Shown here in pieces: positions 1 to 11,864 of a stretch of DNA of 64,000 nt. The notes beneath the pieces are model-generated. The model searched no databases. It had not been told where the DNA came from and saw nothing but the letters and a program-made list of their open reading frames with translations. How positions within the stretch are numbered: the first letter of the stretch is position 1; the number at the start of each line of letters is the position of its first letter. Location: NCBI GenBank assembly GCA_015501055.1, contig JADNYV010000084.1, positions 62,001-126,000 of the forward strand, in the 5' to 3' direction. The translations under genes were made by a program, and so were the position numbers. The DNA is from Mucidula mucida (Eukaryota; Basidiomycota; Agaricomycetes; Agaricales; Physalacriaceae).

Positions 1-1559
1 TCACGCACATTCTGATGACAAGGCCTATGTCTGTATTCATTGCAATGTCTTGACGGATTCCGCACCGTCTGAACACCTCCTCTCCGTGTCAGTCAATCCA
101 TTTTTTAGGATTCTATACCTCATCTCTATGTTATTATAGACATGGTATATCGGGAGCGACTGATGATCATTACCGTCAAAGCCTGAAGAATATAAGTCTT
201 TATAGAGCAATGATTATCAAGTACTAACGTCTGGCATCGATCGGGTTCTCGGTTGTATTTCTTTGTAAATGTACTGTGGTAATGGAATAAGGAATCAACT
301 GTGACGATCTGGTACTATGGCTCGGGCGTGGATGTGTTGACTGGAGGTTTTCTTTAAAGCAGACACTGCTACCGAACCGAATGACCCATACGGATACGAG
401 CGTAGTAAGATGTGCTTGATATCCATGTGAGGGTTGGTCGTGTTCCCCAATGCGTATTCAGAACCCTTTCCCTCTCAGCGGGATTCACGCCACAGAACTT
501 CGTGTCGATACGGGGCGCGTTAGCGCTGATGGACAATCTGGGGTTCTAGTTACAGGTGTTAGTTAGTTGTAAAGCCCTAGATGGCTCGTTGTGTTGAGAG
601 GCAGAAACATTGATAATGACTCAGTCCTTCTTGTCCATCCTGGTCTTTGTAGCTTTCCCGTTCCTCCAGGAAGCGGCTGTAATCGCGTCTGAACGCATCA
701 AGTACAAGTATGTGATCCAACCTTGGCTGTACGCGGTGTTTGTATAACCAACTAGATACATGGCCGGCCAGACGGAAATTCGGAGCGTGATGCGCGTGGC
801 GTCACAAGATTTCCTCCAGCCTCGTGCATTCAAACTTAGCGCAATTTCATAGCACGACTCCCCATCGATCGAACATCTCTACATCGAATCCTGCAACCAC
901 ATGTCTCGCTCACCAACTTTGCGAATCAGATGAAGACGTGGTAGACTAGTGGCATCTAATCAGTGATAGTGGCAGGAAAGATCGCTTGAGGCTTCGGCAA
1001 CTCGCGGATTCAGAGTTTAGCGGGTCAAAAGCCCGAAGCAAATCCGAAGCGTACATCTCCGCCTGCCATGTCCCTGCAGGTTCGAAGGTACCATCGCGGT
1101 TGGCGTTCAGGGTGCACGCCTTGCGCTCATCCGTATGTATAGAGCCACTATCGCATGCGCCTGATGCTCGCGACTTGGCCCTTTCCCTCCACGCCCTTCC
1201 TCTCTACACCATCATGGACAAGGCCAGCATTTTCCGGGTGATGTACGCCGCGTTGAAAATATCCACTGAGGTGCTATTTGACTCAGGTCCTGAGCAGATC
1301 ATTTACGCTGGCTGGCGGCGACGTTGTGCAGACTATTCCGGGGACGTTTACGCTGTACAGAAAACAGTGGAAAGCGCGGTCTATCAGTCCCATTTGTTTC
1401 TTGTACGCCATGGTCCGATAGTGAGCCCCGTTGAATTTCACTCCTACGCGAAATTGCTCACGAACGTTGCGGGGCAGTCTTACCATAATATCCTTGGTGT
1501 CGAACGGTGTTGGTACGCAGCCATCGCGTGAAAATTCTGTGTTCTTACTTGGGCTGGAA
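1..1559. other. No supported gene
   Basis: No reading frame here has recognisable domain content. The longest one (986-1531, plus) has no family features and no good splice partners. Its right end adjoins the damaged membrane-protein gene, so first exons of that gene could be hidden here, but I could not identify them. Confidence 0.4.
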
Positions 1560-2924
1560 TAGGCTTCTTCAGCAAGAGTTTCACAGACAAGACGTGCAAA
1601 CCCTTCTACATGCTGCCCAACGTTACGGCTAGTGCGCTCTTTTCTGTGCGCGCCGCGTCGTGTTTTTCTCATCGTTAGCTTAGTGCTCGCCGGCATGGCC
1701 GTGCAAGGAATTATCTATATCAGGTTTATCAATATGTCAACGCGCTCCCTTACTCTATCTCACGCTAGCTTCAGGACCTGCGCCATCTCAGGACGTTCCG
1801 TCTGGGTGACACGACTCCTTGGGCTCTTGCTCCTGTTGAATCTCCCCGTAAGAGATTATCCATCATGCTTTTGGCTTTGATTGACGCGTCTGTAGGTCCA
1901 AGTCTTCGGCATTGTGTATCATCGTGATGTGCGTACTCTGCCCGTTCCCACTCCATCAGCTGACCTGTGTGCGCGCGCTATTTTCAGCCCTTGGTAATCA
2001 ATGTGAGCTTCTCCAGCACCTCCCTTGCTTTGGACTGATGTTTGGTGGTTCTGATTCAGGGAAAGTATGTGCTTGTGAATTTCCACCGGAAAATTTGCAT
2101 CTAACAGGTATACAGCTGCAAGGGAAAGGTCCTGGTCCCAGGCCAAGTACGTTCCTTGAAGCTCGTCACATATACAGTCGATTGATGATGCTTTATTAGC
2201 CCGACTGGAACATTGTTTACTATATCGCGCATATGGTTTTTGACTGGGTCGCCTGCTGCACTGCGACTTTCTGGCTCGTGTGGGGTGGTCGAAGCCACAA
2301 TACTTTGCAAGTGCCGCCCTTCAACAGCGCAATCTCCTCATTCTCACAGCGCCGCCCGTTCTAGCAACGTATCGAAATTCATTCAGAGAGTCCTTCGTCA
2401 GGGGCTTTTTTACACCGTCGCTGTTTCGTTTGCCAATCTGTCAGTTCTTCATTCACATTTTTCGGACATACTCAAATCCCGATTACATTAGTTGGGTCGT
2501 GTTGGAGTTCACCATGGTAGTGACAACGGGTGTGGGCGCCACTCTGCCGCTCGCAGTCGTTCTCATCAGTAAGCCCTCTTCTCGAGCCGTATATATTTAC
2601 CAGTTAAACAACACCAAAGGCGCCCAACATCTCGTTCTCGGCACCCAGCGGCCGCACTCCGACCACCCGTCCTCCAGCGAGGTGATAACAGTCGGACGGG
2701 ATCGCTCGCGCTCCTTTGGCCTCAATAGCCCCCGCACACCAGGATTTCCCTCCTTTGCGCCCGGCTCAAGTCGCAATCTCACGGACATTGAGTTGCAGTC
2801 GGGCGTGTACGTGCTCAACGAGACTTATGCGCACACAAGTCCACCAGACACCCCTAAAAGCGCGATCAAATTCGACGCACCCCGGCATTCTTACTATAAC
2901 GAGCCACAGAACAAGACTGTATAA
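1560..2924 (+). pseudogene. Multi-pass membrane protein, damaged (DUF6533/6534-like, tentative)
   Basis: Hydrophobic stretches lie in different frames. A segment near 1665-1850 reads as a TM helix, then an ISRRS-like loop (seen: AISGRSVW), then a second helix rich in Leu. A segment at 2347-2450 (SKFIQRVLRQGLFY) is a cytoplasmic loop entering a helix. A segment at 2461-2924 (YSNPDYISWVVLEF) is a last helix followed by a long Ser/Pro/Asp tail. This order matches the large basidiomycete family of seven-TM proteins of unknown function. The last two blocks should be contiguous but are one frame apart around 2449-2465, with no intron that fits, so a 1-nt indel is likely. Upstream exons are unresolved. 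It may be a recent pseudogene, or an intact gene with a sequencing error. Confidence 0.5.
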
Positions 2925-3800
2925 ATCGTGTGGATTGTTTTAGGTGCGGCGACGGGAGGTGAGTTTCGGAGCCAAGAGCAGCCAAGTGGTGCCACAGAGA
3001 ACAACGAATTTAGTCACTTCAGGTGTTTCATGATGCAAGGAATGGTTCGATGAATGTTAATGAAAGTGTAACAGTATTGTTGTTATCTGATGACCGTTGA
3101 ACGACTGGAAGCGGAAGCCTCCCTATATCGACTAGCGAGGTGCTGCACTCCCTGCACTGGGCGCAGGTGAAGGCGTCGGCGGCTACGGTGAGATCGTCGT
3201 TGTGACCCTTCTTCATTCCCAGTCGCGCCCTCTCCCAGACAAAGCTCGGATTTCTGACCATAAGCAGGGCGGGTAGAGCCTTCATTGTGCGACTCATTCG
3301 CAAGAGGTCGAGTGGCTCCAAGTATGAAAAGATCTAGGGCAAAATTTAGACAACTTGAACGAGCTGGGAAGTCCAAGACGCGCACTTCAAGCAAAACATC
3401 GAGAGGAGTCTCAGCTGCAAGATTCCTCGCTGATTATGAGTCAGTATTTGAAGGAGGCTTCAAGCTTCAAGAGTAATGCGCTTCCATGTGTTCTTACGAG
3501 AGTCTTATTGATCATGCTCGCCCGGCGGTTCTGAAGACGTTGACTTGTTGCGCCCATTGGCTGGAGCCACTGCATTCTTCTTTGGTGTTCAAGTTTGGGA
3601 CGCTAGAAGCAATATTGAGTTTGACGCCGGCAATGCCGTCGGAGCGATGAAGGAGTAAGTACTACCGGCGACATACCGCTAGCTGACAGGGGAAGTGGTA
3701 GCACTCGATGATGATAGTTGTCCGTAGTCTTCGTCGTGGTAGTCAAAAGTCAAGTAAACTAATGGGCCGTTATGTTCACCCAGATTGATAGCAGATGGCG
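2925..3800. other. No supported gene
   Basis: Several overlapping short frames occur on both strands (for example 3083-3394 minus and 3285-3476 plus), but none has domain features. It separates the membrane-protein relic from the inverted repeat. Confidence 0.35.
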
Positions 3801-3997
3801 TGTGGGCTGGGCGGGAGTATGCATACAACTATCACCACATTCATACCGGCTCACAGCGCGCACACTCACACTGGGGGGTGCACACCCATAGTGGTCCATG
3901 TGAACACATGACAATAATTACCATATTTGTACACCATGCTGATATTTCCACCACGCGCTCCTCATCCCGCCCCACTTGAGAAGATATATATTCACCG

Positions 3998-4140
3998 CTA
4001 ACCGCCCCTAACCCCCCTAACCACGAACCCTAACCCTTTCCTAACCTGCAACACTTAGGCTTCGGATACCCGAAGCCTAAGTGTTGGGCGCGCTAGCGCG
4101 TGCAGAGTCACCAACTCACCCTAACCTACCCTAACCCTAA
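3998..4140. repeat. Interstitial telomere-like CCCTAA tracts
   Basis: Two clusters of CCCTAA/CCTAACC units (about 3998-4047 and 4119-4140) lie on the same strand on either side of a central palindrome. TTAGGG is the usual telomere unit in many fungi. The tracts are short and imperfect and lie more than 3.9 kb inside the window, so they are interstitial, possibly left by double-strand-break repair or part of a subtelomeric repeat. Confidence 0.65.
4049..4086. repeat. Perfect 17-bp-arm palindrome
   Basis: Arm 4049-4065 (CAACACTTAGGCTTCGG) is exactly reverse-complementary to 4070-4086, with a 4-nt loop ATAC. It would form a strong hairpin or cruciform. It separates the two telomere-like tracts and is nearly concentric with the larger inverted repeat. 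Confidence 0.9.
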
Positions 4141-4599
4141 GCGGCGCCACAGATCAATTACCAATTTTGGCATCTTCATCGCCCGGCAGTGTGCCCGGGT
4201 GTGCGTGTGCACCCCCCGAGTGTGAGTGTGCACGGTCTGACCCGGTGTGAATGTGGTGATAGTTGTAAACACTCGCTGGGCGGAGTGCCAAAGCACGTGA
4301 ACGTTCCTCTCTTTCTCTTGACGATCATCTCGCTCAGGTCGGCAGTTCTAACTATTGCGTATTCAGCAAAATATCCCGTAAATCAATATACGCGCCTGGC
4401 GCTGAGCTCTTTCCAGAAGAATCTCACTATCACGAACTTAATACTAGCAGGTTACTTCGTCTACTAGAAGCTAGGATCACACTGTGCCGCCTACTATAGC
4501 ACTGCCCCATTGTCAGCGTGTACCAATAAAATAATTGCAGGCCTAGGTGGGTCAGACGTGTTTGTCCTTGTCATAGATGATAATTGATTTCATCCAGCC

Positions 4600-6368
4600 A
4601 TGGCGTCGTGCACTCTTCTTTATCTGCAGCCCGGAGAAGAAACCGGAAAGACGCGTACAGCACGGGTAGAGGAACACTCCGTCAGAACCACCCTCCGCTT
4701 GACGTTGAACTCGCCGATATTCGCCAGGCGATGGAGAACACGCGGGTTGTCCTAGAGGATCTCGATTCAAAAATTGTCGAGGCAAGGAAATTGCTTGATA
4801 ATCTCCTCTCAGCTCACGAGCAAGCGAAAACACATTTTGAAGACATGAAATCCCTCCTCCATCCTATGCGTTCCATCCCCAACGAACTTCTGACCGAAAT
4901 ATTTGGGCATTGCATATCGCAAGAACGCGACGACAACGATCCCGACTCACTCGACCCACGAGCAGCTCCCTGGCTTCTAACTCGCGTCTCTCGTCGTTGG
5001 AGGAATCTTGCCATAAGTTTACCTCGACTGTGGACATATCTCATGCTCGATTTCGACAAGCACGAAGGGCACATCTCATATTATCAGTGTGTGTACAAAC
5101 TGTGCTTGTTTATCGAGCGGTCGAGAGGTCTTCCAATGACGGTTTCTCTCGGCAGCGAGGACAGTATTGAGGACCATCCGGCCCTGCCAGTTCTTGACGC
5201 CAGCATACCTCGTTGGCGGTATCTTCAAATAAATCTTCCACGCGCGTCCTTGCAGCACCTTGCCGGAAATCATTTCTTGATGCTGCAGGCCCTTTCTTTA
5301 CAGTACAGCGACGAGGACGAGTGGGGTTTAGACCTTGATATATTCAAGTCGGCAAGGGCACCCGTTCTTCGCAATTTGGATGTATGCGAGCTTATACCCT
5401 GGCGGGCCTTAGAGCGTGTTGCATTCCCATGATCTCAGGTCACCTCTATCATGTCTTTTCCGGCGTTCGACCCAGATGGTTTAAACCGTTTGCGTACCTT
5501 GGTCAACTTGGAAGTGCTGAGCGTTGTTGCTACTTCAAATCATACTCCCATTGACAATCTCATTTCGCTTCCAAACCTTCGCTGCCTTACCATCACGGAG
5601 AGTGAAAATGCCACCGGTCGTAACAAGGACTTCTTCTCCGTATTGGCAACCCCCGTTCTATCGGAACTTACCCTTATATATCCCGACGAATCGGTGCTCC
5701 ATTTTCCGACATTGCCCCTCCCGCTTGAGAAGTTGGTCAAGCTGGACATCACTTGCGAGATGACTTCGCACAAGGAGAACACGCAGTATATCTTGGACTT
5801 CCTCGCCCTTACCCATCATGTCGAATATTTGCGCCTTCACGACATCAACATAACAGTCGACTTTTGTGACGGGCTTAATCTTGATAAAGTTCAGGACGGG
5901 TTGCCTGCAAGGCTGCCATGTTTGCGCGTCTTGGACATTGGCGATTCTGACTTTGCTTGTACACTCAACCTTGATGTGGATCCATTCTTCGACATGATAT
6001 ATTCTCGACTGCCAGAAACGGAGACAGTCGATGATCCAAATACTGGCACCAACGGTGATGGGCAGAGTGCAGTATCGAATGAGACTGACACGGCCTTCGA
6101 TCCAGGGTCTAGGTTGAACTCGGGGGACCAGCGCACCTACCTAAAAATGTTGCGGTTTCCGCGTTGGTTGTACATTCAGACAAGGGAGTGGGAAGACACT
6201 TTTCTCGCTCTGATCTCAATGGTAGAGCTTCAAAGTGGTGTTATTACCAGCAAAATTCTTAGACACCTGTATAATATTACCATACTGTGTACAACCCAAC
6301 GCAAGATGAATATACCAGCTGTTCTTGAAGGCGGGCGGCTTTGTTGGAGTGGCGGCTACTTAGTCTGA
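4600..6368 (+). CDS. F-box protein with leucine-rich tail; in-frame stop inside a possible intron
   Basis: A coiled-coil-like N-terminus (about 4710-4850) is followed by an F-box-like motif (IPNELLTEIFGHC, then WRNLAISLPRLW), then a long leucine-rich region to 6368. Such proteins are predicted substrate receptors of SCF ubiquitin ligases and are strongly expanded in Agaricomycetes. Both halves are in one frame, separated only by a TGA at 5430-5432. That TGA lies in a 57-nt segment (5382-5438) with GTATGC...CTCAG ends whose removal keeps the frame. The segment still reads like family protein, with the stop where this family usually has Trp (PWSQ). The N-terminal start is unresolved: the first in-frame ATG is 4731, but coding-like sequence begins earlier. 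The last ~50 residues look degenerate. Confidence 0.7.
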
Positions 6369-6629
6369 CCTGTAGTACCCAAAGGTTTCAAGCTATTTAG
6401 TAGTGCATGTTATTAGACCCCAGATCCTCAAAGTTCACTCAGGCGGCCCCGTTACGCGTTTTAGAACAATGTCGCGGTATACTGGTGTACCTGGAGCTGA
6501 ATTCTAATGCATGGCCGGCTGGCTCCAAATAACGGCCCAGATGTATAGCTAAAAAGTATTGTCCGGTGTACATACTTATTCTGTCAAGAAAGAGCTATAC
6601 AGGGAAATTTGCTTGCGTTGCCTCGACAA

Positions 6630-6960
6630 GAGTTAGCAGTTGATGTTGTTGTCTTGATGGCCGGCACACTGATCCTCGTTGGGATTCTGGTTCTCGTTGT
6701 AATGACGGTCCTCGTGGTGGTGGAATCCTTGTTGTATTAGTGGTTCTCGTTTATCTTATCGTAGCGGAGGTCCTCATGATCGTCCTCGTGGTTGGCGGTT
6801 AACGTTCTTGTTCAAGTCATTGCAGTCCTCGTCGTGGTGCATTGTGGCGGAGATCCTCATCGCGTCGCAGTGACCAATCGTGACGGCAGTCTCTGTCGTC
6901 CCCACTGCGGGAGCCTTTGTGGTATTCAAACCGTCGTTGTCAAAACACTGAGGAATCTCT
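6630..6960. repeat. Degenerate GTCCTCGTGGT-type repeat region
   Basis: The plus strand repeats variants of TCCTCGT and GTGGTGG with spacing near 30-60 nt. No long frame survives on either strand. It lies between the F-box gene and the 3' end of the coiled-coil gene and may be a decayed coding repeat or minisatellite. Confidence 0.5.
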
Positions 6961-7151
6961 TCTTAGCGCGATCATGGTGTGTTTGTCCTCATTGCTCGAG
7001 TCAGGAACGGGGAATTGCCGCGTTTGTAGTACTCGGTCTTTGGTGCTTCGTCGCTGTAAACTCGGCAAGTTGTTCCTATACAATCTCCTCAAATCCCTAA
7101 ATTGACCCTACAAATACAGCATATAACACATATCATAACGTTCATCAATCC

Positions 7152-9017
7152 TCAATAAGTCTCATCGTCATCCCCCACCTCAAGCTCACTCGCAACCTCG
7201 TCAATCTCCTCCTGCTCATCCCCGACAAAAATATCGTCATCCCACCGTTCTTGTCCCTCCTCCTCTTCCTCCTCTTCCCAGCCGCGTTCACGCAACACCG
7301 CCGCCAGAGCCTCACACACAACAACAACCGTATCCCTCATATCCTCCCTCAGCCTCTCATCCATAACACTAACCAACCCCACCTCCCACCCCTCCACTCG
7401 GAAAAGCCGCCACATCCTCAACAGCCTTTCCCTGTACACCGCCTCCGAGCTGTACCTCTCCATATTCTCACAAAACGCTTTCACACCTTCACCGTCGACT
7501 ACATCCAGAGTCAGCTCGAGCGGGTTGGCGAGGACCGGCCACGGGGCGCTGTTCACGGTGAGCGGAACTTCGAGGGAGAAGTGGGATGGGGAGAAATCCT
7601 CGATCATGGAGGTGATGCGCGCTTGTGCTAGGATGTCGAGCCACACCCCGCGGGCCGCAGCGACCGCGTTCGTGTCGAGGACTCTGCGCTGCGCGTCTTG
7701 CTTCAGCGTCGCCTGAGCCCAAGCCCGGAGCGCCAGATCCTCTTCCTCCGGCGAAGTGGAGCGGCTCGGCGTTGTATCACTCGCACTCGTCTGAGAAGCA
7801 AAGTTGCCATCGGAAAACTCGCCGTCGCCGTCGTCCGTGTCGTCCAGTGCCATTTGTAGAGCGTAGATCGCATCTTCAGCCTTTTCCCTCGTCAAGCGAT
7901 GGCGCTCGCGCTCCACTTTATGGTTATGGACAGTCTCCCTCAACCGCAACTTCAAGACGCGCAGCTCCTCCTTTTGCTCCAAGGCGAAAAGCAAGTTGTC
8001 GTGCGCCCGTTTTGCTTCCTCTCTTTCCTTCGCGTGTATCAGCTCCAGTTGTGCAGCCAATTCCGCATTCTTCGCTTCCAAGCAGGCTTTCTCTTCGGCG
8101 GCACGCTGGAGGAGGGCAGACAGCTGAGCTTCGAGTGTATGCGTGCATTTCGCAGCGAGTTCTTTCATCATCTTGTCCCCTGAATCAGGCCGCGCCTCGT
8201 TTGTAAGGGGCCCAGGAACGATGGGCAGTGTTGTTTGACGAGCGTGTACATTTATTGCTTCCGATGTAAGGGTAGTGGCGCCTTCCCCCAGATGATCCAC
8301 GACAGGATGTAACGCCTTGTCCGCGAGAGCCTCCAAGAGTCGACCTTGAAGAGCCGTTTCCTGCAGCTGCCAGCTGCTAGGAGCGTCCTTGATGAGATCT
8401 CGCAGGGTACGCCGACTCTTATGAGGTGGCATGTAGCCCTTGCAGGAGTGATTGCTTCGAGGCCAAGACCGAAATCTATCAACGTGTACATCGCCATTGT
8501 GTGGCATGGGAGGAGGTGCAGAAGCATCCTCTCGGGTCGGAATCGAAGACTGGATTCTGGACGAGTCAATATTGCCATCACGTCCAGTCCGAGAGTCGGT
8601 TGTTTTATTGTGTTGGGAATGATGTTGGATGCGGGCTACGGGTTGTGGTCCATGGACAGCGCGTATCGGAGGTGGTGAAGACTCTTTAGATGGTGGAGAA
8701 GGATACTCTTTCGGCGACGGAGAAGAATGCTGCGATCCCACAACGATTTGGAGACGAAGGGGCATCAAAGAAGAACTATCAGTCGTAGCTGATGGTAGGG
8801 AAGAGCGCGCTGAAATTTCAGCGTCTGAAAGAGCGGGCGAGGTCGATATGGACGAAGGAGTGGAACATGGTGGACCAGAAGCATATACTGCACTGGACGG
8901 ACTAGAAGCATCGGCGGCTTCCAGTGGCGTATCCCTTTGAACGCGACCGATCTAAACAAGCGGGTTTATTTCGTTAAAGGATATAGAGGAGATGAAAACG
9001 CTGGAAGATACCTTCAT
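7152..9017 (-). CDS. Coiled-coil protein of unknown function
   Basis: One large exon (8951-7152) encodes a Ser/Pro-rich N-terminal third, a central charged coiled coil (Glu/Lys/Ala-rich, about residues 260-375), and an acidic C-terminus with a Glu run and many Asp. The exon is open upstream of the first ATG and begins at a GTTTAG acceptor. Directly upstream, ATGAAG followed by GTATCT (9017-9012) makes an in-frame two-codon first exon. The total is about 600 residues. I do not recognise the family. The coiled coil suggests a structural or scaffold role, which is inference only. The first exon is the least certain part. Confidence 0.6.
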
Positions 9018-9626
9018 AGTTGTAAAAGAACCTGCCCCCGCGCCCTCTATTATGAGAATGACTGACTACACAACGACTATGATTGATTTGCGCGAAGAAG
9101 CTGATTCGACTGTTGTCCTAGTGATGAAGTGGGAGTCAAGAGCAACTCGAGGGACGCTAAGAAGTTGCTGCTTACCCCGGCAGCGCGAGAGACAATGGCG
9201 AGTTGATGGAAGTAAGAAAGAAAGAAAGAAAAGCGTTCAGCCTTTGTAGTCTAGCGGCGCGAGTGGTCTTTTGTCCGACCCTGGAGGTCACGGTACCGTA
9301 CAAAGAGTGCGCATTGAACGCCTCCCAAGTGGTAAGGGCAGGAGGAGAAGAGACAGTGAGTGCCTGGCGGCGAAGGGTACCGGTGTAGACAAGGATTTCA
9401 TACTAGTTACCTGGTTGCTACGATGAATAAATCCATTTATAGTCAGACTCGCAAATTTGTCCGTTCATCGTGTCAAGACGGTATGGTCTTGGCATTTACT
9501 GAACAGCGTGTCGATGGTCATCGAAGAAAAGGATGGTGGTAAGGTATCAAGTTTGTTTCAGACTCCGCGATGGGCATCTTGCGGTCAGGTATTCGACGTT
9601 CGATCACTATGTACAAGCGCGTTGAT
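9018..9626. other. Intergenic, with GAAA microsatellite
   Basis: No gene was seen. A short AAAG/GAAA run lies near 9211-9235. The stretch separates the coiled-coil gene start from the 3' end of the methyltransferase. Confidence 0.5.
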
Positions 9627-10325
9627 CTACACGTTATCCTCACTCTGTTTCCTCGCCATAATCCAATGGAATTTTTCATCAAATGGCCCAACCTTCTCGA
9701 CAGCGACCTCATCCTCGACAACCTTCAGACCGTCCCCAAACTTGTTGAGGATATCCCTATTTCCATCCACACCAAGTCTACTAGAGAACATCCTCACGCC
9801 CATCCAGTCCTCAAACACTGTATCCCCTTCGTCCTCGTGCCCGTTCAAATTGAACAACATCCAGCCGCCGTGCTTCAACCACATCTTGATCTTCCCGAGC
9901 ATCGCGCCCTGCTCATCTCTTGGTAGGTGGAAGATAGAGTAGAACGCGACGACGGCGTCGAAGCTCTCTGGTTCAAAGCTGAGCGACATCATGTCCCCGT
10001 GGACCAAGGTCGCTTGCGGAACATGCTCTTTTGCGAGCGTGAGTTGAGAGGCAGAGATATCGACGCCTGTAACAGCGAGTCCTGCCTCGACAAGTGCCTG
10101 CGTGCTAGGAACGCCAGCGCCGCATCCCAGTTCGAGGACTTTGGCGCCTTTGGGCAACAGCCTAATGAGCTTCTCGATGTACGCAGCTCGGGTGGTAGTC
10201 GGCCTGCGAGAAGACCATGCAAGGTATTGCGGTGCGATCTGGTCGTAGCCTTTCTCGACGACGCCTTTAGGGTCTGCAAGACGGGTGGGGGACGCCATCG
10301 TGGGGAGAATAGCGTTATCAGGCAT
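9627..10325 (-). CDS. Class I SAM-dependent methyltransferase
   Basis: A single-exon 232-aa protein. Residues ~63-72 contain motif I (VLELGCGAG), which binds S-adenosylmethionine. Downstream come an acidic motif II (VTGVDIS), the GDM segment, and a FDAVVAFYSIFHL stretch typical of the Methyltransf_25/11 fold. Small cytosolic enzymes of this type methylate small molecules, but the substrate cannot be told from sequence. A second in-frame ATG nine codons downstream is an alternative start. Introns are absent, unlike most neighbours. Confidence 0.85.
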   Translation of the reverse strand: MPDNAILPTMASPTRLADPKGVVEKGYDQIAPQYLAWSSRRPTTTRAAYIEKLIRLLPKGAKVLELGCGAGVPSTQALVEAGLAVTGVDISASQLTLAKEHVPQATLVHGDMMSLSFEPESFDAVVAFYSIFHLPRDEQGAMLGKIKMWLKHGGWMLFNLNGHEDEGDTVFEDWMGVRMFSSRLGVDGNRDILNKFGDGLKVVEDEVAVEKVGPFDEKFHWIMARKQSEDNV

Positions 10326-10499
10326 GAATATATCGAAATCAACATTGCCAGGAATAGACGAGTCAGCGTATGGTCAGATTGAATACAGACGATGCTTGTC
10401 AACTTATCGTCGCAAAACACCAGTTCACTCTGTGAGACGGATCATGGCAGAACATAGCATACGACATGTACAGGTTTACAGAGACAGTAATGCATATGT

Positions 10500-11065
10500 T
10501 TACTCTGCGTCAACAACAGTGGTCTGTAAACCCTGTAAAAGCATTGTCAGTCAAAATCCAAGAACAATCCAAAGTCACACACCTTGAAAGTGGTAACAGG
10601 AACGTAAGACGCATATGTGTAGAGCTTTTCCTTCGCGCCCTCGTCGTCGTTACGCTTCCCTACAAAAAAGATAAGCCATCGCCCTCTTTCAACCACTGAG
10701 TACACTCACTCTCGAGTTTTAGCCGCATCCTGTGGGGCACAGACTTGATACCCCGAGACCACAGCTCCTGGTTCAACTTTGGGTCGAGCCGCACGTCCTG
10801 CGTTCCCATCGCCTTCTGCGCAAATGCCACGACCGACTTGACGGCCCACGGCGCCCGCTTCTTGAACGAACGTCCGTGCACCAGCTTGTGGAGGTGGATG
10901 GTGTACTCCCTCGTCACGACATCTTGCAGCGCCGAACGCTTTCCAGTCTATCATCAAATCAATACGCGAACGGTGAATTGGGCTGCAAAAGCACCTTTTT
11001 AGCGGTGACCTATACACAGCGAATAAGGTCAACAGAAACAGTGAGTAACAGGGCGGGCGCACCAT
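10500..11065 (-). CDS. RPL31: 60S ribosomal protein L31 (eL31)
   Basis: Five exons: 11065-11063, 11009-10995, 10947-10710, 10659-10583 and 10532-10500, giving 121 aa with every phase in agreement. The protein shows the eL31 signatures [20 protein letters not shown] and a C-terminal [12 protein letters not shown]. It is a component of the large ribosomal subunit near the exit tunnel. The first exon is only the ATG, followed immediately by GTGCGC. The second exon has five codons. Introns crowded at the 5' end are common in fungal ribosomal protein genes, where they can tune expression. Confidence in function is very high. Confidence 0.95.
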
Positions 11066-11864
11066 TTTTGAGAATTCTTGAGGGCGGTAAAGTCAAGGTG
11101 ACGTCGGTGAGCAAGAAACCAAGTGTGGCTTGAACTTTATTTCTCGCCGTCATGTTCGGCCGGGATTTGCCGGGACCACTGCTTCGGCACCTCTGCACGC
11201 GATACTTTGTTCTCACCATCAAGTAGGCATGCAGGTAGCTTTACTAACTGGGTTCTCTCGCAGCCAACGCGCCCTCTTCATGCTCTTTAGGTAATTGTGA
11301 TATGTCTCTCTACAGCGCCTTGTCAAAGTACTCTACATCGGTCGATATATCCTGTCGAGAACTTGTTCACAATGAACATGGCCTACATCTACAGCTCTTG
11401 TCGTCCCGGATGTCATGAGCATTACCCTGTGCGACTCTTCCGGCTATACACCGCTAAAGAACTAGAGAACGACAAGCCACATTACCCTCCAGGGGTTCCA
11501 CTCACGGTTTCCCCGAGTTTCTGATGCGTCTTGACTCTTGTTCCACTTTTTGCAGTCTCGTTGGGCCTTTTCAATCTCCGCCCCGCTTGTTCTTCTCTTA
11601 CTTTTAGCATTGTCCTTGTCTTTCTGTGTGCCTCAATATGATCCCACTCAAACTCGGCATTGTTCCTTTCCTGTTGTTGTATCTGGGTCAATCGCTTGAA
11701 TGCCAGGAACGCTACCCTCGTGGTTGCCGGACATAAGCACAGTTCCATATGCGGATATAATAACGCGTATAAATGCTCGCCCTCATTCATTGTATCTGTT
11801 CAACAGCCATCCCCGGTCCTAGTTCTCCCACTTCGTTCAGCGCCTCTGTCATTTGAACCTAACT
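11066..11864. other. Divergent intergenic region (RPL31 / CFEM gene)
   Basis: RPL31 runs left and the CFEM gene runs right, so both promoters lie here. Only a TATA box for the CFEM gene was recognised. Short frames at 11297-11524 and 11482-11790 have no domain content. Confidence 0.5.
11768..11773 (+). promoter_or_regulatory. TATA box of the CFEM gene
   Basis: TATAAA lies 92 nt upstream of the CFEM start codon. This is a typical distance for a fungal TATA element driving a regulated cell-surface gene. Confidence 0.5.

Larger units (their letters stand above)
3825..4266. repeat. Imperfect inverted repeat, ~60-bp arms
   Basis: The left arm (3825-3885) and the right arm (4205-4266) are reverse complements with a few mismatches. 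Both contain the ACTATCACCACATTCA block and a run of G/C beside TGCACAC. The interior holds a perfect 17-bp-arm palindrome close to the centre and CCCTAA-type tracts. The overall shape is a nested palindrome of about 440 bp. No target-site duplication or transposase was found, so it could be a non-autonomous TIR element or a rearrangement scar. Confidence 0.7.

Noticed and set aside
986..1531. 181-codon plus-strand frame as a gene
   Set aside because: No domain, no splice partners, an unlikely start codon and an overlapping antisense frame of similar length; chance is as likely.
7251..8206. Plus-strand frames opposite the coiled-coil gene
   Set aside because: They are shadows of the minus-strand exon, with low-complexity composition.
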